From Bacteroidales bacterium UBA5515 (GTDB taxonomy: Bacteria; Bacteroidota; Bacteroidia; Bacteroidales; P3): a stretch of DNA of 64,000 nt. The stretch is from positions 62,001-126,000 of the forward strand of contig DIOL01000032.1 of the NCBI GenBank assembly GCA_002423895.1. Reading direction: 5' to 3'. A program made the translations under genes and the position numbers. Each line of letters opens with the position of its first letter. Within the stretch, counting starts at the first letter, position 1. The notes under the pieces were generated by a model that worked only from the letters and a program-made list of their open reading frames with translations, did not search any database and was not told the origin of the DNA. Shown one piece after another: positions 45,392-54,518 of this stretch.

Positions 45392-48300
45392 ATGGCAAAA
45401 GAAAAGAAATTTTTGACTTGCGATGGTAATCAAGCAGCAGCTCATGTAGCATATATGTTTTCTGAATGTGCAGCTATATATCCCATCACACCGTCTTCTC
45501 CAATGGCAGAATATGTTGATGAATGGTCAGCTAACGGAAGAAAAAATATATTTGGAGAAACTGTTAAACTTGTAGAAATGCAGTCTGAAGCAGGTGCAGC
45601 TGGAGCTTTACACGGTTCACTTCAAGCTGGTGCTCTATCTACAACATTTACTGCTTCTCAAGGTCTATTATTGATGATTCCTAATATGTATAAGATTGCA
45701 GGAGAATTACTTCCTGGAGTTTTCCACGTAACAGCTCGTACTCTTGCGGCTCAAGCTCTTTCAATCTTTGGAGATCATTCAGATGTTTACGCTTGTCGCC
45801 AAACAGGTTTTGCAATGTTAGCATCTAATTCAGTTCAAGAATCTATGGATTTGGCTGGAGTTGCTCACCTTACTGCAATCAAAGGAAGAGTTCCTTTTAT
45901 GCATTTCTTTGATGGTTTCCGTACTTCTCACGAAATTCAAAAAATTGAAGCTCTTGATACAGAAGATATGGCTAAATTGATTGATCAAAAAGCCTTAAAA
46001 GAATATAGAGAAAACGCTCTTAATCCAGAACATCCTGTTACAAGAGGTACTGCTCAAAATCCTGACGTTTTCTTCCAAGCAAGAGAAGCTTGTAATCCTT
46101 TCTATGATGCAATTCCTGACATGGTTAATGACTATATGCAAAAAGTTGGTCAAATAACAGGTAGAGAACATAAACCTTTTGAATATTATGGAGACCCTAA
46201 TGCAGAAAACATTATTGTTGCTATGGGTTCTGTTAATGATACAATTAAAGAAACTATTGATTATTTAGCTAAAAAGGGAGAAAAAGTTGGATTGATTTCT
46301 GTTCATCTATACCGTCCTTTCTCTGCTAAATACTTCTTTAACGTATTCCCTAAATCAGTTAAGAGAATTTGCGTTTTAGACCGTACAAAAGAACCAGGAG
46401 CTAATGGAGATCCACTTTACTTAGACATCGTTGAATTATTTAACAATAAAGAAAATCGTCCAATGATTATTGGTGGACGTTATGGTTTAAGTTCAAAAGA
46501 CACTACTCCTGCTCAGATCCTTTCAGTTGTTGAAAATCTTAAATCTTCAACTCCAATGAATCAATTTACAGTTGGTATAGTTGATGATGTTACTAATCGT
46601 TCTCTTCCTGTTCTTCCAGAAATTTCAGTATCTGAAGCTGGAACTTTTGAAGCTAAATTCTATGGTTTAGGAGCTGATGGTACTGTTGGAGCAAACAAGA
46701 ACTCTATCAAGATTATTGGAGATAACACTGACAAATATTGTCAAGCTTACTTCTCTTACGATAGTAAGAAATCTGGTGGTTTCACTTGTTCTCACCTTCG
46801 TTTTGGAGATACTCCAATTCGTTCCCCATACTTGGTAACAACTCCTGATTTTGTTGCTTGCCACGTATTTGCTTACTTAAACATGTATGAAATATTAAAA
46901 GGAATTAAACCAAATGGAACCTTCCTTTTAAACTCAATGTATAATGCTGAAGATACTGTTAAGAATCTTCCTGCAAAAATTAGAAAAGAATTAGCTGAAA
47001 AGAATATTAATTTCTATATCATCGACGCTACAGCTATAGCTGAAGAAATTGGTTTAGGAAACAGAACAAACACTATTCTTCAATCTGCATTCTTCAAGAT
47101 TGCTAATGTAATTCCTTACGAATTAGCAGTTACTCAAATGAAGAAAGCTATTGACAAATCATACGGAAAGAAAGGTGAAAACATCGTTAAGATGAATTAC
47201 GCTGCTGTTGACCGTGGTGGTGATGCAATTAAAGTTGAAGTTAAGAAAGAATGGGCTAATGAAACTGTTGCTTCTGAAAATGCAACTTCAAACCGTCCTG
47301 AATTTATTAAGAACGTTGTTGATGTAATCAACGCTCAAGAAGGTGATACACTTCCTGTTTCAGCTTTTACTGGAGTAGAAAATGGAACTTTCCCTTGTGG
47401 AACATCACAATATGAAAAGAGAGGTATTGCTTCTCACGTTCCAGAATGGGCATCAGAAAACTGTATTCAATGTAATCAATGTTCTTATGTTTGTCCTCAC
47501 GCAGCTATTCGTCCTTTCTTAATCAATGATGAAGAAATGGCTAAACTTCCTGCAGATACAAAAACTCTTAAAGCAACTGGAAAAGAATTTGAAGGACTTC
47601 AATTCCGTATGCAAGTTAGCGTTTTAGACTGTACTGGTTGTGGAAACTGTGCTGATGTTTGTCCTGCTAAGACAAAAGCTTTGGTTATGAAACCTCTTAC
47701 AACTCAAATGGAAGAAGCAAAACGTTGGGAAAGTATTACTGAAAACGTAAGCTATAAATCACATTTGGTTGAAGTTTCTAAGAACGTTAAGAATTCTCAA
47801 TTCTCTCAACCTTTGTTCGAGTTCTCTGGAGCTTGTGCTGGTTGTGGTGAAACTCCATATATCAAACTTATCACTCAATTATTTGGTGAAAGAATGATGG
47901 TTGCTAATGCAACAGGATGTTCTTCAATTTACGGAGGTTCTTGTCCATCTATGCCTTACACAAAGAATGCTGAAGGTAAAGGTCCAGCTTGGGCTAACTC
48001 ACTATTTGAAGACAATGCAGAGTTCGGTTTAGGAATGGCTACAGCAACAAGAGTTATGAGAGACAGAGTTGAAAGCCTAATGAAAGAAGGTTTAGCTTGT
48101 ACTTGCTGCTCTGCTGAACAAAAAGAACTATTCCAAAAATGGATTGATAATCGTGAAGATGCTGAAATCACTCAAGATATATACAATAAATTAATGCCTA
48201 CTTTCGATGCTTGCAGCTGCGATATTTGCAAACAATTGAAAGAAAACAGCCAATACATCATCAAAAAATCTCAATGGATATTTGGTGGAGACGGTTGGGC

Positions 48301-48925
48301 TTATGATATCGGTTACGGTGGATTAGACCACGTTATTGCTTCAGGAGAAAACGTAAACATTTTAGTAATGGATACAGAAGTTTACTCTAACACTGGTGGT
48401 CAAGCATCAAAAGCAACCCCTGTTGGAGCAATTGCTAAGTTTGCTGCTTCTGGAAAACGTATCAGAAAGAAAGACCTTGGTATGATTGCAACAACTTATG
48501 GTTATGTTTATGTAGCTCAAGTTTCAATTGGTGCAAATCAAGCTCAATACTTAAAGGTTATTAAAGAAGCTGAAGCTTATAATGGACCATCTTTAATCAT
48601 TGCTTATGCTCCATGTATCAATCACGGACTAAGAGCAGGAATGGGAAAAACTCAAGAAGAAGGCAAGCGTGCTGTTGAATGCGGTTACTGGCACTTATGG
48701 AGATATAATCCAGAACTTGCTGAACAAGGACAAAATCCATTTACTTTAGACTCAAAAGAACCAGATTGGGCAAAATTCCAAGAGTTTATTAATGGAGAAG
48801 TTCGTTATTCTTCTTTGAAGAAAGCATTCCCTCAAGATGCTGAAGAATTATTCCGTTTAAGCGAAGAAAATGCTAAATGGAGATATAATTCTTACTTAAG
48901 AATGTCTTCTCAAGATTGGAAATAG
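45392..48925 (+). CDS. nifJ: Pyruvate:ferredoxin (flavodoxin) oxidoreductase
   Basis: A 1177-aa single-chain enzyme converting pyruvate and CoA to acetyl-CoA and CO2 with reduction of ferredoxin. Domains run in the standard order: pyrimidine-binding domain I (YPITPSSPMAEYVDEW near 30), CoA-binding domain, a gamma-like domain near 420-620, a 2x4Fe-4S domain with CIQCNQCSYVCP (about 691) and CTGCGNCADVCP (about 747), and a C-terminal TPP domain with CAGCGETPY near 820 and GGDGWAYDIGYGG near 970. Length is normal. Codon use is visibly richer in C-ending codons than neighbours (for example TTC, AAG), as expected for high expression. Strong promoter and terminator. Confidence 0.97.
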   Translation: MAKEKKFLTCDGNQAAAHVAYMFSECAAIYPITPSSPMAEYVDEWSANGRKNIFGETVKLVEMQSEAGAAGALHGSLQAGALSTTFTASQGLLLMIPNMYKIAGELLPGVFHVTARTLAAQALSIFGDHSDVYACRQTGFAMLASNSVQESMDLAGVAHLTAIKGRVPFMHFFDGFRTSHEIQKIEALDTEDMAKLIDQKALKEYRENALNPEHPVTRGTAQNPDVFFQAREACNPFYDAIPDMVNDYMQKVGQITGREHKPFEYYGDPNAENIIVAMGSVNDTIKETIDYLAKKGEKVGLISVHLYRPFSAKYFFNVFPKSVKRICVLDRTKEPGANGDPLYLDIVELFNNKENRPMIIGGRYGLSSKDTTPAQILSVVENLKSSTPMNQFTVGIVDDVTNRSLPVLPEISVSEAGTFEAKFYGLGADGTVGANKNSIKIIGDNTDKYCQAYFSYDSKKSGGFTCSHLRFGDTPIRSPYLVTTPDFVACHVFAYLNMYEILKGIKPNGTFLLNSMYNAEDTVKNLPAKIRKELAEKNINFYIIDATAIAEEIGLGNRTNTILQSAFFKIANVIPYELAVTQMKKAIDKSYGKKGENIVKMNYAAVDRGGDAIKVEVKKEWANETVASENATSNRPEFIKNVVDVINAQEGDTLPVSAFTGVENGTFPCGTSQYEKRGIASHVPEWASENCIQCNQCSYVCPHAAIRPFLINDEEMAKLPADTKTLKATGKEFEGLQFRMQVSVLDCTGCGNCADVCPAKTKALVMKPLTTQMEEAKRWESITENVSYKSHLVEVSKNVKNSQFSQPLFEFSGACAGCGETPYIKLITQLFGERMMVANATGCSSIYGGSCPSMPYTKNAEGKGPAWANSLFEDNAEFGLGMATATRVMRDRVESLMKEGLACTCCSAEQKELFQKWIDNREDAEITQDIYNKLMPTFDACSCDICKQLKENSQYIIKKSQWIFGGDGWAYDIGYGGLDHVIASGENVNILVMDTEVYSNTGGQASKATPVGAIAKFAASGKRIRKKDLGMIATTYGYVYVAQVSIGANQAQYLKVIKEAEAYNGPSLIIAYAPCINHGLRAGMGKTQEEGKRAVECGYWHLWRYNPELAEQGQNPFTLDSKEPDWAKFQEFINGEVRYSSLKKAFPQDAEELFRLSEENAKWRYNSYLRMSSQDWK

Positions 48926-48950
48926 AAAACATAGAAAATAACTAATCTAT

Positions 48951-48981
48951 AAAGGCTGAGTTGAAATTCAACTCAGCCTTT
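48951..48981 (+). terminator. Terminator of nifJ
   Basis: AAAGGCTGAGTTGAA (48951-48965) pairs perfectly with TTCAACTCAGCCTTT (48967-48981) and a T-run follows. Very stable. Confidence 0.95.
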
Positions 48982-49163
48982 TTTTGTGATCTATTTTTTT
49001 GGTAATTCTTCACTATATTATAGCTTCTAATTACTTATTTGATTTAAATCAAATAAACTAATCTAAATAAATTCAAAAGAAAACAAGCTTTACAACCTAA
49101 AATACAAGACTATAAGCTAACAAAATAAGCTTTCAAAATAATAAAACTTCTTCTTAATCTCAG

Positions 49164-49266
49164 TATAATGCCATTATATTCTTGGTATAATGCCATTAAA
49201 CTACAACTATAATGCCATTAAACCATAAGTATAATGGCATTATATGGAGAATATAATGGCATTATA
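49164..49266. repeat. Array G: five TATAATGCCATTA units, 22-bp period
   Basis: TATAATGCCATTA at 49164, 49186 and 49208, then the inverted TAATGGCATTATA at 49232 and 49254. Spacing within each orientation is exactly 22 bp. Each core is a 7-bp-arm palindrome with a 1-nt centre. It lies in a convergent gap between nifJ and the hydrogenase operon (48926-49436). An ACTCCTTATTTAATAAG motif follows at 49267-49284. Confidence 0.9.
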
Positions 49267-49315
49267 CTGGATTTACTCCTTATTTAATAAGTTTAAATAG
49301 TCGTTTAAGCAAAAA

Positions 49316-49349
49316 AAAATGGCATTTCGTCATAACGAAACACCATTTT
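49316..49349 (-). terminator. Terminator of the hydrogenase/signalling gene train
   Basis: AAAATGGcATTTCGT and ACGAAAcaCCATTTT arms form a 15-bp stem with two mismatches, followed on the minus strand by nine T residues. It lies about 90 nt past the yqeY-like gene. Confidence 0.8.
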
Positions 49350-49358
49350 ATCTTAATA

Positions 49359-49412
49359 AACTCTTTGTTTAAGTTTGGGAAAGCTTTTTCTTTTACTCAA
49401 AAGCTTTTTCTT
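49359..49412. repeat. Short array of AAGCTTTTTCTT units
   Basis: AAGCTTTTTCTT at 49381-49392 and 49401-49412 (20 bp apart), with a related unit (AAACTCTTTGTTTAAG) 21 bp earlier. Same layout as the larger arrays. Confidence 0.5.
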
Positions 49413-49436
49413 AAGTTTACAAATAGTTTGTAAAGT

Positions 49437-49886
49437 TTATCCTAAGAGTTCTTTTACAATTTGAGATACTAATTTGTTGTCAGCTTGTCCTGCAAAGTTT
49501 TTTTGAGCTGATTGCATTACTTTGCCCATATCTTTTGGAGAAGTAGCTCCTAATTCAGAAATTATTGTTTTTAAGGCTTCTCTAATTTCTTCTTCGGAAA
49601 GTTGTTTTGGTAAATATTGTTCAATTACTTCTAATTGAAAAACTTCATCATTATAAAGGTCTTCTCTGTTTTGTTCCTTATATGTTAGTGAAGCTTCCTT
49701 TCTTTGCTTAACAAGGCGTTGAAGGGTTTGTATTTCTTCTTCAGGAGTTATTTCCTGTCCTTGTGGTTTACTTGTTTTAACTAATAAAACGGCAGCCTTA
49801 ACAGCACGTAGTGCATCCAATTTGGCTTTATCCTTTGCAAACATTGCTTGTTTTATGTCTGCATTTATTTTTTCTTCTAAGCTCAT
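49437..49886 (-). CDS. GatB/YqeY domain protein
   Basis: A 149-aa YqeY protein. It shares the C-terminal tRNA-binding helical domain of the GatB amidotransferase subunit: EEIREALKTIISELGATSP near residue 100 and GKVMQSAQKNFAGQADNKLVSQIVKE near 122. Probably acts near tRNA, but its role is unsettled. Last gene of the minus-strand train, 12 nt after the HATPase gene stop, and followed by the terminator. Confidence 0.9.
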   Translation of the reverse strand: MSLEEKINADIKQAMFAKDKAKLDALRAVKAAVLLVKTSKPQGQEITPEEEIQTLQRLVKQRKEASLTYKEQNREDLYNDEVFQLEVIEQYLPKQLSEEEIREALKTIISELGATSPKDMGKVMQSAQKNFAGQADNKLVSQIVKELLG

Positions 49887-49898
49887 TGTATATTTTAT

Positions 49899-50447
49899 TT
49901 AATCGTTTGCTTTAATTTCTTTGAGGTTTTCCTCTATCATTTCACGAAGCATTTTAATTATATCCATATTATTTAAGGACATGCCATCCAAGGCTTCTTT
50001 CACTTCTAGGGTATCAAATTCAAATGTATCAACATCGGTTTGATAGTTTAGCTTAAATTGAATTGCTTCATTTTGTGCAATGGTCAGGACAAAAACACCT
50101 GCTAAATCTCCCATTGGAGGTCTATCCAAATGATTATGTTCAAACCAAAAGGTAAGTTTTGTTCCTTTCCCAAGGGTGCTTTCTATTTCGAATCCTCCTC
50201 CACAATGTTCGGAATTCATCTTTATAAGTGGCAGTCCTAAGCCAACTTTTCTTGTTGTTCTGGTTGTGCTGTAAGGATCTGTAACTTTAGATAGAAATTC
50301 CTTGCTCATTCCTCTTCCATCATCGGTTATTGTAAACTTAAAGATATTCTCTTTTATGCTATCTTTAATATCAAGAGTTATGATTGAGGAATCAACCACA
50401 GTTGAGTTTTGGAGAAGGTCCATAACGTGAAGTGATAGGTCTTTCAT
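49899..50447 (-). CDS. Stand-alone HATPase (histidine kinase-like ATPase domain)
   Basis: A 182-aa protein with a full Bergerat ATP-binding fold: N-box HVMDLLQNSTVVDSS (about 7-21), G1 box DDGRGM (about 42-47), F-box PYSTTR, G2 box GLGLPLIK (about 69-76) and GKGTKLTFWF. It has no dimerisation/phospho-His domain, so it is not a normal sensor kinase. Such stand-alone HATPases act as anti-sigma factors or protein kinases in partner-switching systems. A SpoIIE-type phosphatase is in the same cluster, but no STAS antagonist is seen. Starts 5 nt after the PHP gene stop. Confidence 0.85.
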   Translation of the reverse strand: MKDLSLHVMDLLQNSTVVDSSIITLDIKDSIKENIFKFTITDDGRGMSKEFLSKVTDPYSTTRTTRKVGLGLPLIKMNSEHCGGGFEIESTLGKGTKLTFWFEHNHLDRPPMGDLAGVFVLTIAQNEAIQFKLNYQTDVDTFEFDTLEVKEALDGMSLNNMDIIKMLREMIEENLKEIKAND

Positions 50448-50452
50448 AGCTA

Positions 50453-51199
50453 TTATTCTATTATTGTTTCAACATAACGTCCATCTTTTCCTGCAATTGC
50501 CAAACGAAACTCTTCAAAAGAAAGCTCTTCCATAATAAGATTACAATATGTTTCTCCTAATGTATTAATATAATGCGAATCGGAGCTTTGAATAAATTGG
50601 AACTTTTTAAGGTACGCATTCTTTTTAATAAAGTTTGTTTTTGAAATATGATGTGATATTTCTAAAGCATCAGCTTTAATGTCTGGGGGAATAAAACCAA
50701 GTTGAGAAGTTAAGCTATTTGCTCCTTTATTAACGTGAGCAGGAATAAACAATCCATTTAAAGAATGTACCTTTTGATATATCTCATCTAAATCGGCATC
50801 AATTGCACTTATTAAAAGATATTCTTTTTGGTCAATAATCTCTTCTTCTTCGTTAACCACAAGCTGATAGCCAAACTTATCTTCATCGAGTTCTATCTTT
50901 GGAAGCTTTTCATCTAACCAGATTTGGAACTCGTCTAAACTTTCATCATCCTCAAAAAAGCAAAGACAATGTGCTTCTTCTTTTGAGGTTACCTCAGCCC
51001 CCATTAAAACAAAAACACCTTGCTCACTACCCAAACGTTTGGCTAATTTGGAGTGCAAGGTGCAATTGTGGTCTGTAATTCCAATGCAGTCTAATCCTAA
51101 CTCTTTCGCTTTAGCAATTATGTTTGTGGGACTCATTTCCAAGTCTCCACAAGGCGAAAGTACAGTATGGACATGTAAGTCTGCTTTGAAAGATTGCAT
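50453..51199 (-). CDS. PHP-domain phosphoesterase
   Basis: A 248-aa protein. Metal-binding histidines are visible in DLHVHTVLSPCGD (about 7-19), ITDHNC near 42 and QSSDSHY near 208. PHP proteins hydrolyse phosphate esters with two or three metals; the closest type here resembles the TrpH/3',5'-nucleoside bisphosphate phosphatase branch. Its recurring place next to [FeFe] hydrogenases suggests a signalling or cofactor role, but none is proven. It starts 3 nt after the DRTGG gene stop. Confidence 0.85.
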   Translation of the reverse strand: MQSFKADLHVHTVLSPCGDLEMSPTNIIAKAKELGLDCIGITDHNCTLHSKLAKRLGSEQGVFVLMGAEVTSKEEAHCLCFFEDDESLDEFQIWLDEKLPKIELDEDKFGYQLVVNEEEEIIDQKEYLLISAIDADLDEIYQKVHSLNGLFIPAHVNKGANSLTSQLGFIPPDIKADALEISHHISKTNFIKKNAYLKKFQFIQSSDSHYINTLGETYCNLIMEELSFEEFRLAIAGKDGRYVETIIE

Positions 51200-51202
51200 G
51201 AT

Positions 51203-51535
51203 TTATTTTAGCAATGAATATATCTCTCCAGTTATTTCAAATGCTTCCTTAGAAGATGAAAGAATAGGAATTGCTTCTTCATTACTTTGTTCAATAGTAT
51301 CAGAATTTGGCTCAAGGTCTTTCACCAAAATAATACAAGCAAGTTCTTTTAAAGAAGCTATTGCCATAATATTTTTGTGAGTTTGTAATGTTATCCAACA
51401 CTGATTCATTTCAGCATTTCCCATAACATCACTCAAAAGATCAGAAGTGTAACCTCCTTCAACAACCCTATTCAATCCCTTTGCTCCTGAAATCACTTTA
51501 AGGTTTAATTTTTCTTTTAATTCTTGTACAGTCAT
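51203..51535 (-). CDS. DRTGG-domain protein
   Basis: A 110-aa small domain protein. The opening TVQELKEKLNLKVISGAKGLNRVV, here split by positions 2-25, and the later GYTSDLLSDVMGNA segment (about 28-41) are the DRTGG pattern, a domain also found beside CBS domains and in phosphotransacetylases. DRTGG proteins are regular companions of Fe-only hydrogenase genes. A nucleotide-sensing role is plausible but unproven. Confidence 0.8.
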   Translation of the reverse strand: MTVQELKEKLNLKVISGAKGLNRVVEGGYTSDLLSDVMGNAEMNQCWITLQTHKNIMAIASLKELACIILVKDLEPNSDTIEQSNEEAIPILSSSKEAFEITGEIYSLLK

Positions 51536-51568
51536 ATATTTTTAATTGTTTAAATCTTTCTTTTAAGA

Positions 51569-52993
51569 CTAACTTTTAATTTGAGATAATATTGTACGAG
51601 CAGCTGTTTTTGGATTGTTAATTGTATCACATCCATTAACACAACCTCCTGGACAAGACATTATTTCTATAAAGTTGCCTGGGCACTCACCCTTTTGAGC
51701 ATATTGTTTTATTTGACGAATATTAGCTTTGTTAAGTCCATCAACAACTATTTCATTAACAATTGAAGCATCAGGTAAGGTTTGTTTTACTGAATCAACA
51801 ACTCCAGACACCATTGCATATCCTCTACCATGGGCTGATATTGTTGGATCAAATTCAGTTATTTCACATTCATCAATATTAATATTTGCAGCTTTAAACA
51901 AAGCTTCAAGCTCTTCATAAGTAATAACGAAATCTACTTCTTCTGTTCTGAATGCTTCACTCCTTTTTCCAACGCAAGGACTAATGAAAACAGTTACAGC
52001 ATCTGGATTAGCTTCTTTAACCAAATTGGCAGTATATACCATAGGAGAAGATGTTGTAGAAACATAAGGCTTCATTTCAGGGATATGTTTATTAACTAAA
52101 TTCATCCATGAAGGACAGCAGGAAGTTGTCATAAAAGGAGCTCCCTCATGCAAACGTTCCATTAGTTCTTCTCTTTCTTTTTCTGTTGTAATATTAGCTC
52201 CTTTGGCTACTTCAATCACTTGATCAAATCCAAGCTGTTTGATTGCTGTTAGAACTTTTCTATAATCAGATTTAAACTGACCTCCTAATGAAGGAGCAAC
52301 AAGTGCAACTACTTTCTTCCCTTGAGAGATTTCTTTAAATACATCAACCATAAAGGTTTTTTCCATTATTGCTCCAAAAGGACAAGCTACCATACATTTC
52401 CCACAATATATACATTTATTAGGGTCAATATGTTCTATTCCATTTTCATCTTTTGAAATTGCAGCAACAGGACAAGATTCTTCACATGGAACTGGTTGAT
52501 ATATTATAGCATGGAATGGGCAAGCTTCTTTACACAATCCACAGCTAATACATTTTGATGGGTCAATTTCAGCTTGATGTTCACCAACTTTAATTGCATC
52601 TTTCTTACATGCGTAAGTACATGGTCTTGCAACACATGTTCTACATAAATTGGTAACCATATAACTGCTCTTGACACAAGAAGAACAAGCCTCATCAACA
52701 ACAGTCATCATAACATCTGATGTTTCATTTCTTTCAAAAGCTCTTTTAGCATATTCTGAAATTGGAGTCATTTCATCAGTTTCATCATAAATGTTATAAC
52801 CTAATAGAGCCATTAGTTTATATCTAATAACAGCTCTTTCCTTATGAATACAGCAACGAGTTTTTGCACTGTTTCTCGGACGCATTTCATATGGAATTCT
52901 GTCAATCTTTTCTATTACCTTGTTTTCAATAATCAATTTTGATAGTTGACAAATAATTTCTCTTCGAATTTCAACTGCATTATTTATTGCCAT
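51569..52993 (-). CDS. [FeFe] hydrogenase, ferredoxin-dependent (group B-like)
   Basis: A 474-aa hydrogenase. I start it at ATG 52993 (MAINNAVEIRR), not the in-frame TTG at 53002. Several 4Fe-4S motifs precede the catalytic domain, including CISCGLCKEACP (about 148-159) and CIYCGKCMVACP (about 194-205), with further cysteines from residue 103 to 129. H-cluster motifs are complete: L1 TSCCPSW (290-296), L2 PCVGKRSE (339-346), L3 EIMSCPGGC (443-451). All four H-cluster cysteines and the proton-transfer cysteine are present, so catalysis is expected. No hydE, hydF or hydG maturase genes are nearby. Confidence 0.88.
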   Translation of the reverse strand: MAINNAVEIRREIICQLSKLIIENKVIEKIDRIPYEMRPRNSAKTRCCIHKERAVIRYKLMALLGYNIYDETDEMTPISEYAKRAFERNETSDVMMTVVDEACSSCVKSSYMVTNLCRTCVARPCTYACKKDAIKVGEHQAEIDPSKCISCGLCKEACPFHAIIYQPVPCEESCPVAAISKDENGIEHIDPNKCIYCGKCMVACPFGAIMEKTFMVDVFKEISQGKKVVALVAPSLGGQFKSDYRKVLTAIKQLGFDQVIEVAKGANITTEKEREELMERLHEGAPFMTTSCCPSWMNLVNKHIPEMKPYVSTTSSPMVYTANLVKEANPDAVTVFISPCVGKRSEAFRTEEVDFVITYEELEALFKAANINIDECEITEFDPTISAHGRGYAMVSGVVDSVKQTLPDASIVNEIVVDGLNKANIRQIKQYAQKGECPGNFIEIMSCPGGCVNGCDTINNPKTAARTILSQIKS

Positions 52994-53024
52994 AGTAAAC
53001 AATTTAAAATTATTATACTAATGA

Positions 53025-53279
53025 TTATCTTTCTAAACCAAGTTGAGAATAGATTTCATTTAAAAGCTTTTCTTCATTACATTGTTTGATTAACACATCT
53101 CCAACCTTTGCATAAGGAGGATTTGGATTTTCGTCACTTTCGTCACAGCCCAAACAAGCTGAGCCAATGAATGAAACTTTATCTTTTATTTCTTCTGGAA
53201 GTCTATCTTTTAGTTTTATCAAGTCAGAACTACCTGTAATATAACAGTATGTTCCAACACATATTCTTACGTTTAACAT
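53025..53279 (-). CDS. Thioredoxin-like [2Fe-2S] ferredoxin
   Basis: An 84-aa protein. RICVGTYCY (Cys7 and Cys12) and GSACLGCDES (Cys43 and Cys46) form the four-cysteine [2Fe-2S] site of NuoE/HoxE-type thioredoxin-like ferredoxins. It probably carries electrons to or from the hydrogenase that follows 31 nt later. Confidence 0.85.
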   Translation of the reverse strand: MLNVRICVGTYCYITGSSDLIKLKDRLPEEIKDKVSFIGSACLGCDESDENPNPPYAKVGDVLIKQCNEEKLLNEIYSQLGLER

Positions 53280-53314
53280 AACTATTTGTTTTTGATTGTT
53301 TATATTTTGTTTGT

Positions 53315-54517
53315 TTATATAAATTTGAGATTAACATTTTTCATATATTCTTGTTCTAAAAGTAGAGCAAGCTTTTTAACTATATTCCTTCTAATTTCAA
53401 GCTCAACTGGAAGAGTTGGGTCTTGATGTGCTATATTTATTTTTGTTCCAGCCACAATATCTATCACATCAGCATCAAGAATCATTCTATAAATATCCCA
53501 ATCAGCACCTTTTTGGTCAATATTATGTGGGATTTCTTTTTCAAGAATTTCAGCAAGAGAGCCCAATGTGATTATTCCTTCAGTAACCAAATCTATACCT
53601 TTCATTTTAGATACAGGAGGTATTGACGAAACAACATCCTTTAAATCAACTTCAATTTCAAGATTCAACTCTCTTGAAACTATTTTAGAGGTTGTCCCTC
53701 CACAAACTATCTTTTTCCCTTTATAGGTTTTAATTATTTCTGCTAAGTATTTATCGTCGTCTTCTTTAAATGGAGGACCTGTACAAATTAAAAGTTTTCT
53801 TGGCTCTCTAACATACAAAACAACACAACTTGTATCATCTTTGGGTTTAAAAATATCATTAAACTCCGATTGCTTTACAATCATTCTTGAAAGTTCTCGA
53901 GCGGAAATATATGGGTTAGTTTTTAATGTTTCAATAATAAAATCATTAACTCCATTCTCCCATCCAAAAGGCATTGTCATATTACCTATTCCTGATTGAC
54001 TAACACCATCTGAAAAACATATTAATCTATCTTCTTTTTGAAGCTCAATATTTGAAAGCATAATCATCCTATCATTACCTTCTATTTGATTGGCTTCTCT
54101 TTTTATTAAAGTCTCTTCTTTCTCTAATTTATATAATTTCCCATCTCTAATCAATATTAAAGGAGGATTATCATATTCAACAAACCTAGCTTTACCATCA
54201 GATTCAATATCAATAATTGTAAATGTTGCATAACTAATATTACGAACACTATCAATTGGAAGAGTATCCATTATGATTTTGGCTGTTCTGACAATTGGCT
54301 CTCTTCTAATACTAAAGTTTAAAGCCATTGAAGCAGTCATGGTTGAAAGTACATTGGCTTTAACTCCAGAACCCAACCCATCTGAAACAACAGCTATTGT
54401 TCTATTTTCTTCAATAGATTTATGCATCAACACCGTATCTCCACAAACTATATTACCATGTTTGTTTTGTTGGAAACTTCCCGCTTCAATAAAGAGTTTC
54501 TTGGTATTTGACAGCAT
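53315..54517 (-). CDS. SpoIIE/PP2C-family serine phosphatase
   Basis: A 400-aa phosphatase. The N-terminal PP2C core has VSDGLGSGVKANVLS (about 43-57), FSDGVSQSGIGN (about 166-177) and DDTSCVVLYVR near 222-232, giving the metal-binding Asp residues. Residues 240-400 are a separate C-terminal domain (ICTGPPFKEDD then IVCGGTTSKIVSREL) seen in hydrogenase-linked phosphatases. Its start lies immediately before the HydS-like stop (54519), so the two are coupled. Expected to dephosphorylate a serine on a partner protein. Confidence 0.88.
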   Translation of the reverse strand: MLSNTKKLFIEAGSFQQNKHGNIVCGDTVLMHKSIEENRTIAVVSDGLGSGVKANVLSTMTASMALNFSIRREPIVRTAKIIMDTLPIDSVRNISYATFTIIDIESDGKARFVEYDNPPLILIRDGKLYKLEKEETLIKREANQIEGNDRMIMLSNIELQKEDRLICFSDGVSQSGIGNMTMPFGWENGVNDFIIETLKTNPYISARELSRMIVKQSEFNDIFKPKDDTSCVVLYVREPRKLLICTGPPFKEDDDKYLAEIIKTYKGKKIVCGGTTSKIVSRELNLEIEVDLKDVVSSIPPVSKMKGIDLVTEGIITLGSLAEILEKEIPHNIDQKGADWDIYRMILDADVIDIVAGTKINIAHQDPTLPVELEIRRNIVKKLALLLEQEYMKNVNLKFI

Positions 54518-54518
54518 G

